A stretch of DNA of 26,060 nt from CAYQAJ01 sp964415245 (GTDB lineage Bacteria > Planctomycetota > Planctomycetia > Pirellulales > Pirellulaceae), in contig CAYQAJ010000040.1 in assembly GCA_964415245.1 (NCBI GenBank), positions 1 through 26,060 on the forward strand. The letters run 5' to 3'. Every line of letters begins with the position of its first letter. The stretch's first letter is position 1. The notes below the pieces were generated by a model that was given only the letters and a program-made list of their open reading frames with translations, was not told where the DNA came from and searched no databases. A program made the translations under genes and the position numbers. Below are positions 8,111 to 15,280 of this stretch, in pieces.

Positions 8111-9088
8111 CTAATCTCGCAGGACAATTCCCTTTACCAAGTTGGGCAGCGGCGCCGTCTCGCTCCAACGCACGGGCAGCGCGATCATTCCTTCGCGGAG
8201 CGCGACGAACAGCGCGGCGGCGATCAGGTCGGCCGTCGTGCCCGGATTGCGCTGGTGTGCGTCGGCCCGCAGCCAGGCGTCGAATTCCGAGACGGCGGAA
8301 TCCCAAGCTGTCTCGCCTGGCTCTTCGGCCTCCAGCACGCGGGCAGCCCGATCGGACGACTCGCGCGCTATCTCAGGCCCGCACTTGCGAGCAATCAGGC
8401 TGTCGGGAATCCGGCTCATCAGCCGCACGTGCGCCCCAACGATTGACCGATCGAGCGGCCAACCGCTGCGGCACGCCTGTTCGAGCCACGGCACCAGCCA
8501 CGTGAAGACGTGAAAGTAGTTCTCCGCGTATTGTCGCGCAACCAGATCGCGCTCCGAAGCCAATCGCATGGCGGCAATCAAATCGGGAGGCGGCGTGCCG
8601 GCGACGTCCATCTCGCCGATGTTGCCCAAACCGGCGGCCTGTGCCAAACGAATCGCCCGATACACGTCGCGTGCATCGTCGGGCGTGAGCCGGGCCAAAA
8701 CATCAGCCACTCCTTCCGCCAGCGGCAATTCCGGTGGAGCCGCGGCCAGCGGCGCCAATAGCAGCACCGTGCCGAGATTGGTGTTCGTGCCAACGGCAGA
8801 GCGCGTGGCTAGAATCGCCCGCAGCACGGTGGCTCCGACTCCGATTCGCCGCGCCTCGCGCATGGCCGGCGCAATGGCTGCCGCGCTGGCGACGAAGTCG
8901 TCGAACGTCACGTCGTCGAACCGCGCTCCCGGATGCACGTTGCCTGGTTTCGCCGCTGCCGCTTCCAGTACACACGCCAGCTCGGCACAGCGGCCGACGT
9001 CGAGCGCGCTGTCCGCGTGCGCGCCGCTCATGTCTGCGCATTCCGAGCCGCTCGCTGTGGCGGAATCGAGTTGTCCGTTGCTGTTCAT
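8111..9088 (-). CDS. Triphosphoribosyl-dephospho-CoA synthase (CitG/MdcB) family protein, Orf5-like subtype
   Basis: A 325-residue member of COG1767. Visible motifs are AAKPGNVHPG (about 45-54), SAVGTNTNLGTVLLLAPL (about 98-115) and NPGTTADLIAAALFVALREG near the C-terminus. The family transfers a triphosphoribosyl group from ATP in citrate lyase or malonate decarboxylase cofactor synthesis, but no lyase or decarboxylase genes are here. The GTNTNLGT form of the second motif and the adjacent pterin synthase fit the Orf5 protein that accompanies tetrahydromethanopterin synthesis genes in methylotrophs and Planctomycetes; this is an inference from family knowledge. The start used is ATG 9088 (MNSNGQL); the frame is open to 9127. 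Ribosome binding is weak at both. Confidence 0.85.
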   Translation of the reverse strand: MNSNGQLDSATASGSECADMSGAHADSALDVGRCAELACVLEAAAAKPGNVHPGARFDDVTFDDFVASAAAIAPAMREARRIGVGATVLRAILATRSAVGTNTNLGTVLLLAPLAAAPPELPLAEGVADVLARLTPDDARDVYRAIRLAQAAGLGNIGEMDVAGTPPPDLIAAMRLASERDLVARQYAENYFHVFTWLVPWLEQACRSGWPLDRSIVGAHVRLMSRIPDSLIARKCGPEIARESSDRAARVLEAEEPGETAWDSAVSEFDAWLRADAHQRNPGTTADLIAAALFVALREGMIALPVRWSETAPLPNLVKGIVLRD

Positions 9089-9202
9089 CACTCGCGCTTT
9101 CGCGTGGGGAGAACGATGTGGCCGCAATGTTTGGCGCCGAGTAGAATGAGGGCGGTCGATCTCAGTCTACCTACGTGCCTTAGAAAGGCCACAGGGCCCA
9201 CC

Positions 9203-9421
9203 ATGCAATTCACCGCAGTCTACATGCAGGTACCCGAGGGGTATATTGCTTTCGTCGAGGAGCTTCCGGGCGCCAATACGCAAGGAGCGACGCTCGAAGA
9301 GGCGAAGGAAAACCTCAAGGAAGCGGTGGCCATGATCCTGGAAGCCAACCGCGAACTGGCGGAAAAGTCGCTTGCGGGAAAGGCCGTCACCAGAGAACCG
9401 TTCGTTCCGTCATCGACATGA
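9203..9421 (+). CDS. HicB-like antitoxin (UPF0150 family)
   Basis: A 72-residue single-domain protein with the partial RNase-H-like fold of HicB: MQFTAVYMQVPEGYIAFVEE then LPGANTQGATLEEAKENLKEAVAMILEANRE. There is no C-terminal DNA-binding domain, as in the short HicB group. HicB normally blocks the mRNA-cleaving toxin HicA. In this short group hicA usually follows with an ATGA overlap; here an ATGA overlap is present at 9418, but the frame that follows is broken (see the next entry). So this may be an antitoxin left without its toxin. It is read divergently from the CitG-like gene. Confidence 0.88.
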   Translation: MQFTAVYMQVPEGYIAFVEELPGANTQGATLEEAKENLKEAVAMILEANRELAEKSLAGKAVTREPFVPSST

Positions 9422-9513
9422 AGCGGCAAGCGCTCATCGGGCAGGTCAGGGCTCCTCCGCGGACCTATCGCCTGTCGGGTCGGGCCCACTTGATTGAATG
9501 GAGGGTGAGATGA
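9418..9513 (+). pseudogene. Probable hicA toxin remnant (31 codons)
   Basis: The ATG overlaps the hicB stop by 4 bases (ATGA), the usual hicB-hicA arrangement. It reads MKRQALIGQVRAPP then 17 more codons to a TGA that again overlaps the next gene's ATG. Compared with the usual HicA start (MKRxxLIxxLxAHGC, then RxGxxH), the MKR..LI....A opening, the glycine at 21 and the histidine at 24 fall at the same spacing with no gap, and H24 is at the place of the catalytic HicA His. The HGC segment and the rest of the fold (about 30 residues) are missing. It could also be a chance or a tiny coupling peptide. Confidence 0.5.
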
Positions 9514-9932
9514 AACTTTCCGAGGCAGTGGGCAAGGTGATCGATCTGGCGCGCAAAATCCGCGAGTACTACGCCGCGGAACTTCCCAAGCGGCACCCGA
9601 ATTACCCGCTGGTTGGCGCCGACGAGGAGAGTGCGCCCCCTCCCCCCGAGGAAACGGAGCTGCGCCAGTTCCTCGCGGGACTCTTGGACGAAACCGTGTA
9701 TCAGCTCGCGCTCATTATGTATCTCGGCCGGGGGGATTTCACCGTGGACGAACTTGCGGCGTGCTACGACGACCTCAAGCGCACGTTCGTCCATCCGGAA
9801 CACGCGGCATCGCAAATGATCGACAAGGCGCCGCTGGCCGACTACCTGGTCGATGGCTTGGAAGAGCTTCGCAAGCACGGCATCGACGTTGACAAACTGC
9901 CACTCAAGAGAGTCAGGGTGCGAAAGCGGTAG
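9510..9932 (+). CDS. DUF3775-like protein
   Basis: A 140-residue soluble protein. The pattern LRQFLAGLLDETVYQLALIMYLGRGDFTVDEL, then a helix, then KAPLADYLVDGLEELRKHGID matches the DUF3775 layout as I remember it (helix, ALAWIGRGDY-like motif, PLLADYLEEGL-like motif). No catalytic residues are evident and the function of the family is unknown. The start at 9510 overlaps the end of the hicA remnant (ATGA) and has GGAGGG four bases upstream, which is preferred over an ATG at 9498 that lacks a site. It is placed in a small island of toxin-antitoxin-type genes. Confidence 0.72.
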   Translation: MKLSEAVGKVIDLARKIREYYAAELPKRHPNYPLVGADEESAPPPPEETELRQFLAGLLDETVYQLALIMYLGRGDFTVDELAACYDDLKRTFVHPEHAASQMIDKAPLADYLVDGLEELRKHGIDVDKLPLKRVRVRKR

Positions 9933-9962
9933 CAGCATTTCGTTGATGGTGGAGCACCATCC

Positions 9963-10535
9963 GTGCCATCGAACGCCTTTAGCGAGCACCTTCTCCCGCT
10001 TCTTCGCGACGCTGACCACTTGTACGATGCGGCCGGTCAGCTCCCCGTTGGGATTCCCGGGCGCCCGCTCCGCGTCGCTGTCTTGAATCGAGCTGTTGTC
10101 GTAACGTGCGCGTCCGCCTGGGAAGCCTATATTGAGGAGCTCGTGCGCGAATCAATAGATGTTTTGAGGCCACCGGCGGCACCACTGGGGTTATGGCCCG
10201 CACACAATGCCAGCGTTCGCGGTCAGTTAGGCAGGTTCCACAACCCCAATATGGAAAACGTTCGCATGCTTATCTCCGATTCGGTCGGGCTGCAGGATAT
10301 CCAAGCTTCCTGGGCCTGGCAGATCTGCACGTCGGCCCAGGCGGTGCAGCGATTGGCGGATGCTATGACGCTTCGCCATCAGATCGCGCACGGCGTCAAT
10401 CCTCGTCCGATCGTCGCTACGTTTTACGCAAGCCAACTGCCAGATTTCTTTCGCAGACTGGGGCGATGCACCGATCGTGCCGTCCGAGATCATCTTATGA
10501 TCGTTCTGGGCATCGCCAATCCTTGGCTGGTGTGA
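9963..10535 (+). CDS. HEPN-domain protein (RiboL-PSP-HEPN type)
   Basis: A 190-residue, mostly helical protein. The features NRAVVVTCASAWEAYIEELV (about 42-61), NPNMENVRMLI (about 94-104) with SVGLQDIQASWAW, and LRHQIAHGV (137-145) form the HEPN pattern; R138 and H143 make the R-x4-H motif that in active HEPN proteins cleaves RNA. Families of this type are found in defence and toxin systems, often with an RNA- or NAD-related partner. The gene starts with GTG, with GGTGGAG eight bases before it, 30 bp after the DUF3775-like gene, so the two are probably one operon. I know of no function for this exact protein. Confidence 0.8.
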   Translation: MPSNAFSEHLLPLLRDADHLYDAAGQLPVGIPGRPLRVAVLNRAVVVTCASAWEAYIEELVRESIDVLRPPAAPLGLWPAHNASVRGQLGRFHNPNMENVRMLISDSVGLQDIQASWAWQICTSAQAVQRLADAMTLRHQIAHGVNPRPIVATFYASQLPDFFRRLGRCTDRAVRDHLMIVLGIANPWLV

Positions 10536-10589
10536 TCCCGTTGGCTCAATTGACTTGCCAGAGTATCAGGGTCTCTGGGAACCATCCTG

Positions 10590-11465
10590 TTAACGAGGGA
10601 GAAACCCTTCCAACAGCGGCAGGATGCGGTCGTGGGCTTCTTCCACAATCCAGTGGCCGACATCTTCCAGGCGGTGTACTTCGGCGTTGGGAAAACTTTC
10701 GATCAGCCGCTCCAGACACAGCGGGCGGAAGCACCAGTCGCGCATGCCCCAGATGAAGAGGGCGGGCCGATCGGCCAGCGAGGGGAGCCCGGCTTCGATT
10801 CTCGCGAGCGTTTGCCAGGTGGGATGCCGCCGCGTGAGCGGGATGTCGCGCACGAAGCCGTCGATGGCCACGCGGTTGGCCCACGAGTCGTAGGGGGCCA
10901 GAATCCCGGCCTGCACCGCGGGCGTGAGGCAGCGGCGATCTTCGACCGTCATCACGAGCGCGGCCCGCAGAAATAAGTTGAGCCCACGTAAAGCCGGCGT
11001 GCCCAACAGGGGCGTGCGACAGATGCGGATGCGTAGCGGCACATAAGGCGGCGGAAATGCGCCTGTGTTAAACAGCACGATCCGCGAAAACCGCTCCGGG
11101 CGGGCAAGCGCCGCCCCCAGGCCGATCGGTCCGCCCCAGTCTTGCGCCACAAGCGTGACATCGGCCAGATCGAGGTGCTCGACCAATTGCACCAGATTCT
11201 CAATGTGCCGGGCCAGCGTGTAGGGATACTCTTGCGGCTTGTCGCTCATGCCGCAGCCAATGTGGTCGGGGGCGACGGCGCGGAATCCGCCGCGGAGCGC
11301 TTCGATCAGCCGCCGCCAATGGAACGACCACGTGGGATTGCCGTGAACGAACAGCAGCGGCCGACCGCTCCCCTCGTCGACATAGTGATACCGCAAGCCG
11401 CCCAAGCGCAGCTCGTGCGACGTGAATGGGTAAAGCGGGCGCCAGTCGGTGTCGGCAGCAGGCAT
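10590..11465 (-). CDS. Alpha/beta hydrolase, haloalkane dehalogenase / OleB-like
   Basis: A 291-residue alpha/beta hydrolase. The oxyanion/halide-site motif HGNPTWSFHW (N43), the nucleophile elbow AQDWGG with Asp109 rather than Ser, the acid D243 (WGMRDWCF) and the base H271 (DVGHWIVEE) form the complete set of the Asp-nucleophile group. The segments PDHIGCGMSDKP, PYTLARHIENL and PYDSWANRVAIDGFVRDIPL are close to what I recall for OleB, the beta-lactone decarboxylase of olefin synthesis, in the third haloalkane dehalogenase subgroup. No oleA, oleC or oleD is nearby, so the substrate is open. The next element upstream is a MITE-like repeat, and the start ATG has no clear ribosome site. Confidence 0.88.
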   Translation of the reverse strand: MPAADTDWRPLYPFTSHELRLGGLRYHYVDEGSGRPLLFVHGNPTWSFHWRRLIEALRGGFRAVAPDHIGCGMSDKPQEYPYTLARHIENLVQLVEHLDLADVTLVAQDWGGPIGLGAALARPERFSRIVLFNTGAFPPPYVPLRIRICRTPLLGTPALRGLNLFLRAALVMTVEDRRCLTPAVQAGILAPYDSWANRVAIDGFVRDIPLTRRHPTWQTLARIEAGLPSLADRPALFIWGMRDWCFRPLCLERLIESFPNAEVHRLEDVGHWIVEEAHDRILPLLEGFLPR

Positions 11466-11480
11466 GGCGGCGACGAATCA

Positions 11481-11620
11481 ATGACCAATGACCAAATCCA
11501 AATGACCAATGGGCCCGCTGCCGCGGGCAAGCACCAAATCGCAAATCCGAATCACCAATCCAAGGCACCGTGGTTTCGAGGGACCTCCGGATTGGTCATT
11601 TGGATTTGGTTATTGGTCAT
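11481..11620. repeat. MITE-like inverted repeat, copy C (best preserved)
   Basis: A 140-bp element with 30-bp terminal inverted repeats (11481-11510 and 11591-11620) that match at 29 of 30 positions; the shared core is CCAAATCCAAATGACCAAT. The interior has a GC-rich hairpin (GCCCGC...GCGGGC) and an internal run AAGCACCAAATCGCAAATCC resembling copy A. It encodes nothing and lies between the alpha/beta hydrolase start and the CehA-type gene end. I see no obvious target-site duplication. Confidence 0.88.
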
Positions 11621-11659
11621 TCCCAGGTTCGACAGGTTACCCTAGGCGGGGCGTGCAGA

Positions 11660-13210
11660 TTACTCCGCGTTCGCCCGGTCGACCAGGTCCTGCCAGAACT
11701 TGCGGGCCGCTTCGTGATAGGCCAGCACTTCGCGCCGCTGCTGTTCGTCGTCAACTCGCACGCGCTTAGCTCGCTCGTCGACCCAATCGAGAAAGAACTG
11801 GGCCGAGGTGCGGCTGATCCGCGGCTCGTTGCCGATTTGGACGTAGTACGGCCCGGTCGATGCGAAGCGATACGTTTTGTCGCTTGTGACCACGGCCCGA
11901 ACCAGCATCCAGCCGCTTCGCTCGAACACAACGGACGGGAGCGTGCCCTTGCGCTGAGCGTATTCGTCGAGCCGCACCTCGTGCACGACCTTTCCGTCCT
12001 GCACCACCTCCAGGTAGTCGATCGGGTCGCGGGTCGAAAGAGATAGCGCCGGCGACAGTTCCACTTTCTCGCCCTCGCCTGCGTGAAACACGTAACCGGG
12101 CAATTCGCCATTGACCCGGGGTCGGATCAGCGGCCCGTTGGTCACCATCACCTTCCCGGCCCGCAGTCCTTCGAACCACTTCTCGTAGGTCAGCTCTTCG
12201 CCGCAGTACACGTACACGCGGTTGTACCCCACCGGGTTGGGCAGCACGCCCGAGGCGCTGCCGGCCGATGGCGGAATTCGCAGCCCACAGTTGAGCAGGT
12301 GGTAATAGATGTCGGTGGTCCAGCGGCCGTTTCCGTCGGGGTCGGGGTAGCGGTTCTTGTCGCGGGGGCGGCCCCAAGCCTCGTTGGGCAATACGCCGCC
12401 GCGGTGCATGTGATTGTGGGCCAGCCCGATCGAGTCGACCATGCCGGTGGATACCCAGATCGGCACGTCCCACCAGAAGGGCTTTTCGATGTCGACATGA
12501 ACGCCGGGGAAGTTCTTGGCCTGCTTCAGGAACTCGACGGGCGACGGGTATTCGCGCGAGGAACCGGCCAGCGGAAGCGGCTCCGGCAGATTGAAATACA
12601 TCAGGGCGCCCCCTTCGCGCTCGTCTTCTCCCGCCAGCTTGTGGTAGTAGCGGTTCGTGGCGAAGCGAACCAGCGGCTCGTCGGGCAGTTTTTTTCCGCT
12701 CCACAGATTGCGGTCGTTCCACCAGGTAATCACCGGCGCCACGTGCAGATCGTCGGCCAGCATCAAGAGCTCGATGTCTTCCAGCGGCCGGTGAACGTGT
12801 AGCTCGCCTGACCACCAACCCTGCTTTTTCATGTCGATGAACCGCTCCATCACCACTTCCTTGTTGTCGGTGGCGTTGCGCTCGATGGTGAAGTAGCCCG
12901 ACTGAGTGCGGTACTCGGGTCCACGCTCCATTTCGAACTGGTAGTTGCCCACGGGCAAATCGAGCACGACCTTTCCGTCGAAAACGAAGTGGTCGTGCCA
13001 AAAGGGGAGCTTGGGCGGTTTGACGGCTTTGCCTTTGGCGTCCGTCAGGTGCATGCGCACGGCGACCGGCTCGCCGGTGTCCTTGTCGACGGCGCGGATT
13101 TCGAGCTGTCCGGTGGCGGCGAGGGCGGATGCGGCGAACGAAGCGCACAGGAGCGCGAAACCGCAAGCGGCGGTGGATGCTGTCAGGAGAGTGCGGACGG
13201 GTGCAAACAT
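11660..13210 (-). CDS. Exported CehA/McbA-type metallohydrolase
   Basis: A 516-residue protein with an N-terminal signal peptide (hydrophobic LLTASTAACGFALLCASFAASALA, cleavage near residue 31), then a beta-sandwich region resembling a carboxypeptidase-regulatory-type fold (TGQLEIRAVDKDTGEPVAVRMHL), then the metal-binding PHP-like part with SGELHVHRP (about 134-142), HVDIEKPFW and GLAHNHMHRGG. The CehA/McbA group contains carbaryl and phosphotriester-type hydrolases, but most planctomycetal members have no assigned substrate. The start at 13210 has AGAGG six bases upstream and gives the clean signal peptide; the longer frame to 13273 does not. It is divergent from dnaJ and stands alone on its strand. 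Confidence 0.87.
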   Translation of the reverse strand: MFAPVRTLLTASTAACGFALLCASFAASALAATGQLEIRAVDKDTGEPVAVRMHLTDAKGKAVKPPKLPFWHDHFVFDGKVVLDLPVGNYQFEMERGPEYRTQSGYFTIERNATDNKEVVMERFIDMKKQGWWSGELHVHRPLEDIELLMLADDLHVAPVITWWNDRNLWSGKKLPDEPLVRFATNRYYHKLAGEDEREGGALMYFNLPEPLPLAGSSREYPSPVEFLKQAKNFPGVHVDIEKPFWWDVPIWVSTGMVDSIGLAHNHMHRGGVLPNEAWGRPRDKNRYPDPDGNGRWTTDIYYHLLNCGLRIPPSAGSASGVLPNPVGYNRVYVYCGEELTYEKWFEGLRAGKVMVTNGPLIRPRVNGELPGYVFHAGEGEKVELSPALSLSTRDPIDYLEVVQDGKVVHEVRLDEYAQRKGTLPSVVFERSGWMLVRAVVTSDKTYRFASTGPYYVQIGNEPRISRTSAQFFLDWVDERAKRVRVDDEQQRREVLAYHEAARKFWQDLVDRANAE

Positions 13211-13216
13211 GGGAAG

Positions 13217-13221
13217 CCTCT
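13217..13221 (-). promoter_or_regulatory. Shine-Dalgarno that fixes the CehA-type gene start
   Basis: AGAGG on the minus strand, six bases before the ATG at 13210. It selects the start that leaves a standard signal peptide over the ATG at 13273. Confidence 0.55.
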
Positions 13222-13440
13222 GCGAATTCAAGCTGGTCGCTGGGCGGCGCGGCGGCGCCATCAAGTGTACCATGCGCGGCGGCGAACTGCTCGCCTTGAA
13301 GCGCGTGCCCCGCCGGGCGTAACATTACGGTAGCGAGCGGGCGATGCGGCGGAAACGAGCGAGCCGAACCGCACTGCTTCGTTGCGTGTCGCACCGACCA
13401 GCGAGCCGGCATCACGCCCGGCCCGCCGTTTGCCGCACAG

Positions 13441-14412
13441 ATGGACAACAACGACTATTACAAAACGCTGGGAGTTCCCCGCAGTGCTTCGCGCGCGGAC
13501 ATTCAGAAGGCGTATCGCGACCTGGCCCGCAAGTACCATCCCGATATGAATCCCGACGATGAGTCGGCCAAGGAGAAGTTCCAAAAGGTTCAGTCGGCGT
13601 ACTCGGTGCTGAACGATCCCGACAAGCGCGAGATGTACGACCGCTACGGCAGCTCGTTCGAGTCGATGGAAGCGGGAGGACCAGGCGGTGGACCCGGCGG
13701 CGGAACGTGGCGCACGTATACCAGCGGCGCGGGACCCTCGTTTTCCGATTTGGACCTGGAACAGCTCTTCGGCGGGCACTTCGGCGGCGAGGCACCCTTT
13801 CCCGACTTCGCGCGGTCGTTTCGGCCGGGGGGCGAAGCGCGGCGGTCGAACCGACGTCGTCCCTCGCGCGGGGCCGACGTCGAGCACGGGATCGAAATAC
13901 CGCTCAAGACGGCCGTCACCGGCGGCGAGGCGCGTTTGAAAGTCCGCCGCCCCGACGGCACGATGGAAACCATCGACGTGAAAATTCCATCCGGCGTCGA
14001 TGAGGGCAAGAAAATCCGGCTTCGCGGGCAGGGGGAGCCGGGGCCCAGCGGTGGACCGGCCGGCGACCTGTTGCTCACGGTGCACGTCGCGCCCCACCCC
14101 TGGTTCCAGCGACGCGGGAAAAACCTGGAGGTGAAGGTGCCCATTACGCTCGCCGAGGCGGTGTTGGGGGCCAAGGTCGACGTCCCCTCGCCTCGCGGTA
14201 CGATTACGCTCACCGTTCCGCCCGGTTCTTCGAGCGGGCAGCGTCTTCGCGTGAAAGGGTGCGGCGTGCCGAGCCGCGCGGGCGAAGCGGGCGACTTGTA
14301 CGCGGAAATCCAAGTTGTGCTCCCCAAGAAGATCGACGAGCGTCTGACCAACCTGGCGAAACAAATGCGAGAAGAACAGCCGACCAATCCCCGCGGCGAG
14401 ATGACATGGTGA
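13441..14412 (+). CDS. DnaJ/CbpA-type co-chaperone without zinc finger
   Basis: A 323-residue type II J-protein that stimulates the DnaK ATPase and hands over clients. The J domain (1-70) has the YHPDMN signature with HPD at 33-35. A Gly-rich linker (GGPGGGPGGGTW) and a region with FGGHFGG follow, then the two C-terminal client-binding beta domains (GADVEHGIEIPLKTAV to about residue 310). The CxxCxGxG zinc repeats of full DnaJ are missing, so CbpA-like is the better name. It is the first gene of an overlapping run with the next three. The upstream Shine-Dalgarno is weak. Confidence 0.93.
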   Translation: MDNNDYYKTLGVPRSASRADIQKAYRDLARKYHPDMNPDDESAKEKFQKVQSAYSVLNDPDKREMYDRYGSSFESMEAGGPGGGPGGGTWRTYTSGAGPSFSDLDLEQLFGGHFGGEAPFPDFARSFRPGGEARRSNRRRPSRGADVEHGIEIPLKTAVTGGEARLKVRRPDGTMETIDVKIPSGVDEGKKIRLRGQGEPGPSGGPAGDLLLTVHVAPHPWFQRRGKNLEVKVPITLAEAVLGAKVDVPSPRGTITLTVPPGSSSGQRLRVKGCGVPSRAGEAGDLYAEIQVVLPKKIDERLTNLAKQMREEQPTNPRGEMTW

Positions 14413-14804
14413 ATCACTCGATCCTGATAACCGCAGCTTTTCAGCGAGTCAGGGCTCATTTACAACGCCGGCCGGCGCGGGCCGTGGGCTGGCTCGAAAC
14501 TTCGGCGACCGCGTTGACGTGGGGAGCGATGCCCGTTTTTCTGGCAATTCTGATACAGGCCAAGCAAAAGCTGCCCAAGCGATCGATCGAGGAAGCCGGG
14601 ACGGCCATGATCACGGCACTGGCCGGCTTGGCGATTCTCCTCTTTGCACTCCTTCTGCTCGTATGGTTGGGAGGCCATCTTGCACGGCGATACATGGACG
14701 GCGGAGGGCTGTCGCTTCCGTCGATTGGATGGTCACGCCGCCAGGACGACTGGGCCGATCGGCCGCTTCCCGACGAGGACGATAAGCCGGACGACGACCC
14801 ATGA
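14406..14804 (+). CDS. Small two-helix membrane protein (hypothetical)
   Basis: A 132-residue protein. Two hydrophobic segments, GAMPVFLAILIQ (about 38-50) and ITALAGLAILLFALLLLVWLGG (about 67-88), suggest a two-span inner membrane protein with a basic N-terminus and a strongly acidic C-terminal tail (PLPDEDDKPDDDP). The start overlaps the last 7 bases of dnaJ and the TGA overlaps the rnpA ATG by 4, so it is very likely translated with them. I recognise no family. A longer frame from 14259 runs inside dnaJ and is not credible. Confidence 0.75.
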   Translation: MVNHSILITAAFQRVRAHLQRRPARAVGWLETSATALTWGAMPVFLAILIQAKQKLPKRSIEEAGTAMITALAGLAILLFALLLLVWLGGHLARRYMDGGGLSLPSIGWSRRQDDWADRPLPDEDDKPDDDP

Positions 14805-15280
14805 GCCTCGTTGCCTGCGAACCGCAGTTTCACCTCCGCCGCTGTGGCATCAGAATGAACGAAAATGGGTTCCCGAAGCGCCTGCGCGTGCGCACTCGAG
14901 GCGATTTCCATCGCGTTTACAGCCGTCGCGCGCATGCCGCCGACGAGGTGCTGGTGCTGAACGGCTGCGAGAACGGACTGGCGTATGCGCGGTTGGGACT
15001 GGCGGTGCCGCGGAGTTACGGGGGGGCGGTCGAGCGCAATCTGTGGAAACGGCGGATGCGAGAAGCTTTTCGAGCGATGCACCGCGAGTTGCCAGCGGGA
15101 ATGGATCTGGTGGCGCGTCCGCGGCGTGGGGCCAAGTCCGACATCGCGCTCGATCAACTCGGCCGCTCGCTCTACCGGCTGGCGAAGCGGATGGCGGCGC
15201 GACTGGACTTGAATCCTCCACCTGGCCGCGGCGGCAAGCCCACGACGGATACAATTGCTGACGGGGACTTGCCAACGTGA
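14801..15280 (+). CDS. rnpA: Ribonuclease P protein component
   Basis: The small basic protein that binds the RNase P RNA and pre-tRNA leader for 5' maturation of tRNA. The pattern FPKRLRVRTRGDFHRVYSRR, LGLAVPRSYGGAVERNLWKRRMREAFR (the RNR-type signature near residues 77-91) and the C-terminal helix are diagnostic. The 159 residues include a long tail after the domain. The ATG at 14801 overlaps the previous stop (ATGA); an alternative ATG at 14855 (MNENGFPKRL) gives the usual start of the domain. It lies next to yidD as usual, but rpmH is absent upstream and yidC is absent downstream; dnaJ and a small membrane protein take that place. Confidence 0.94.
   Translation: MSLVACEPQFHLRRCGIRMNENGFPKRLRVRTRGDFHRVYSRRAHAADEVLVLNGCENGLAYARLGLAVPRSYGGAVERNLWKRRMREAFRAMHRELPAGMDLVARPRRGAKSDIALDQLGRSLYRLAKRMAARLDLNPPPGRGGKPTTDTIADGDLPT

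Noticed and set aside
8023..8505. A 160-codon plus-strand frame
   Set aside because: It runs through a REP element and is antisense to the CitG-like gene; Arg/Ser/Pro-rich shadow.
6061..11620. CRISPR array
   Set aside because: The repeated units are inverted, irregularly spaced over kilobases and have no spacer pattern.
11766..13451. A 561-codon minus-strand open frame
   Set aside because: It overlaps the CehA-type gene on the same strand in another frame and is Arg/Pro-rich with no motif; the CehA-type frame has a signal peptide and metal motifs.
13261..14364. A 367-codon minus-strand open frame
   Set aside because: It is antisense to dnaJ, whose J domain and client-binding domains are clear.
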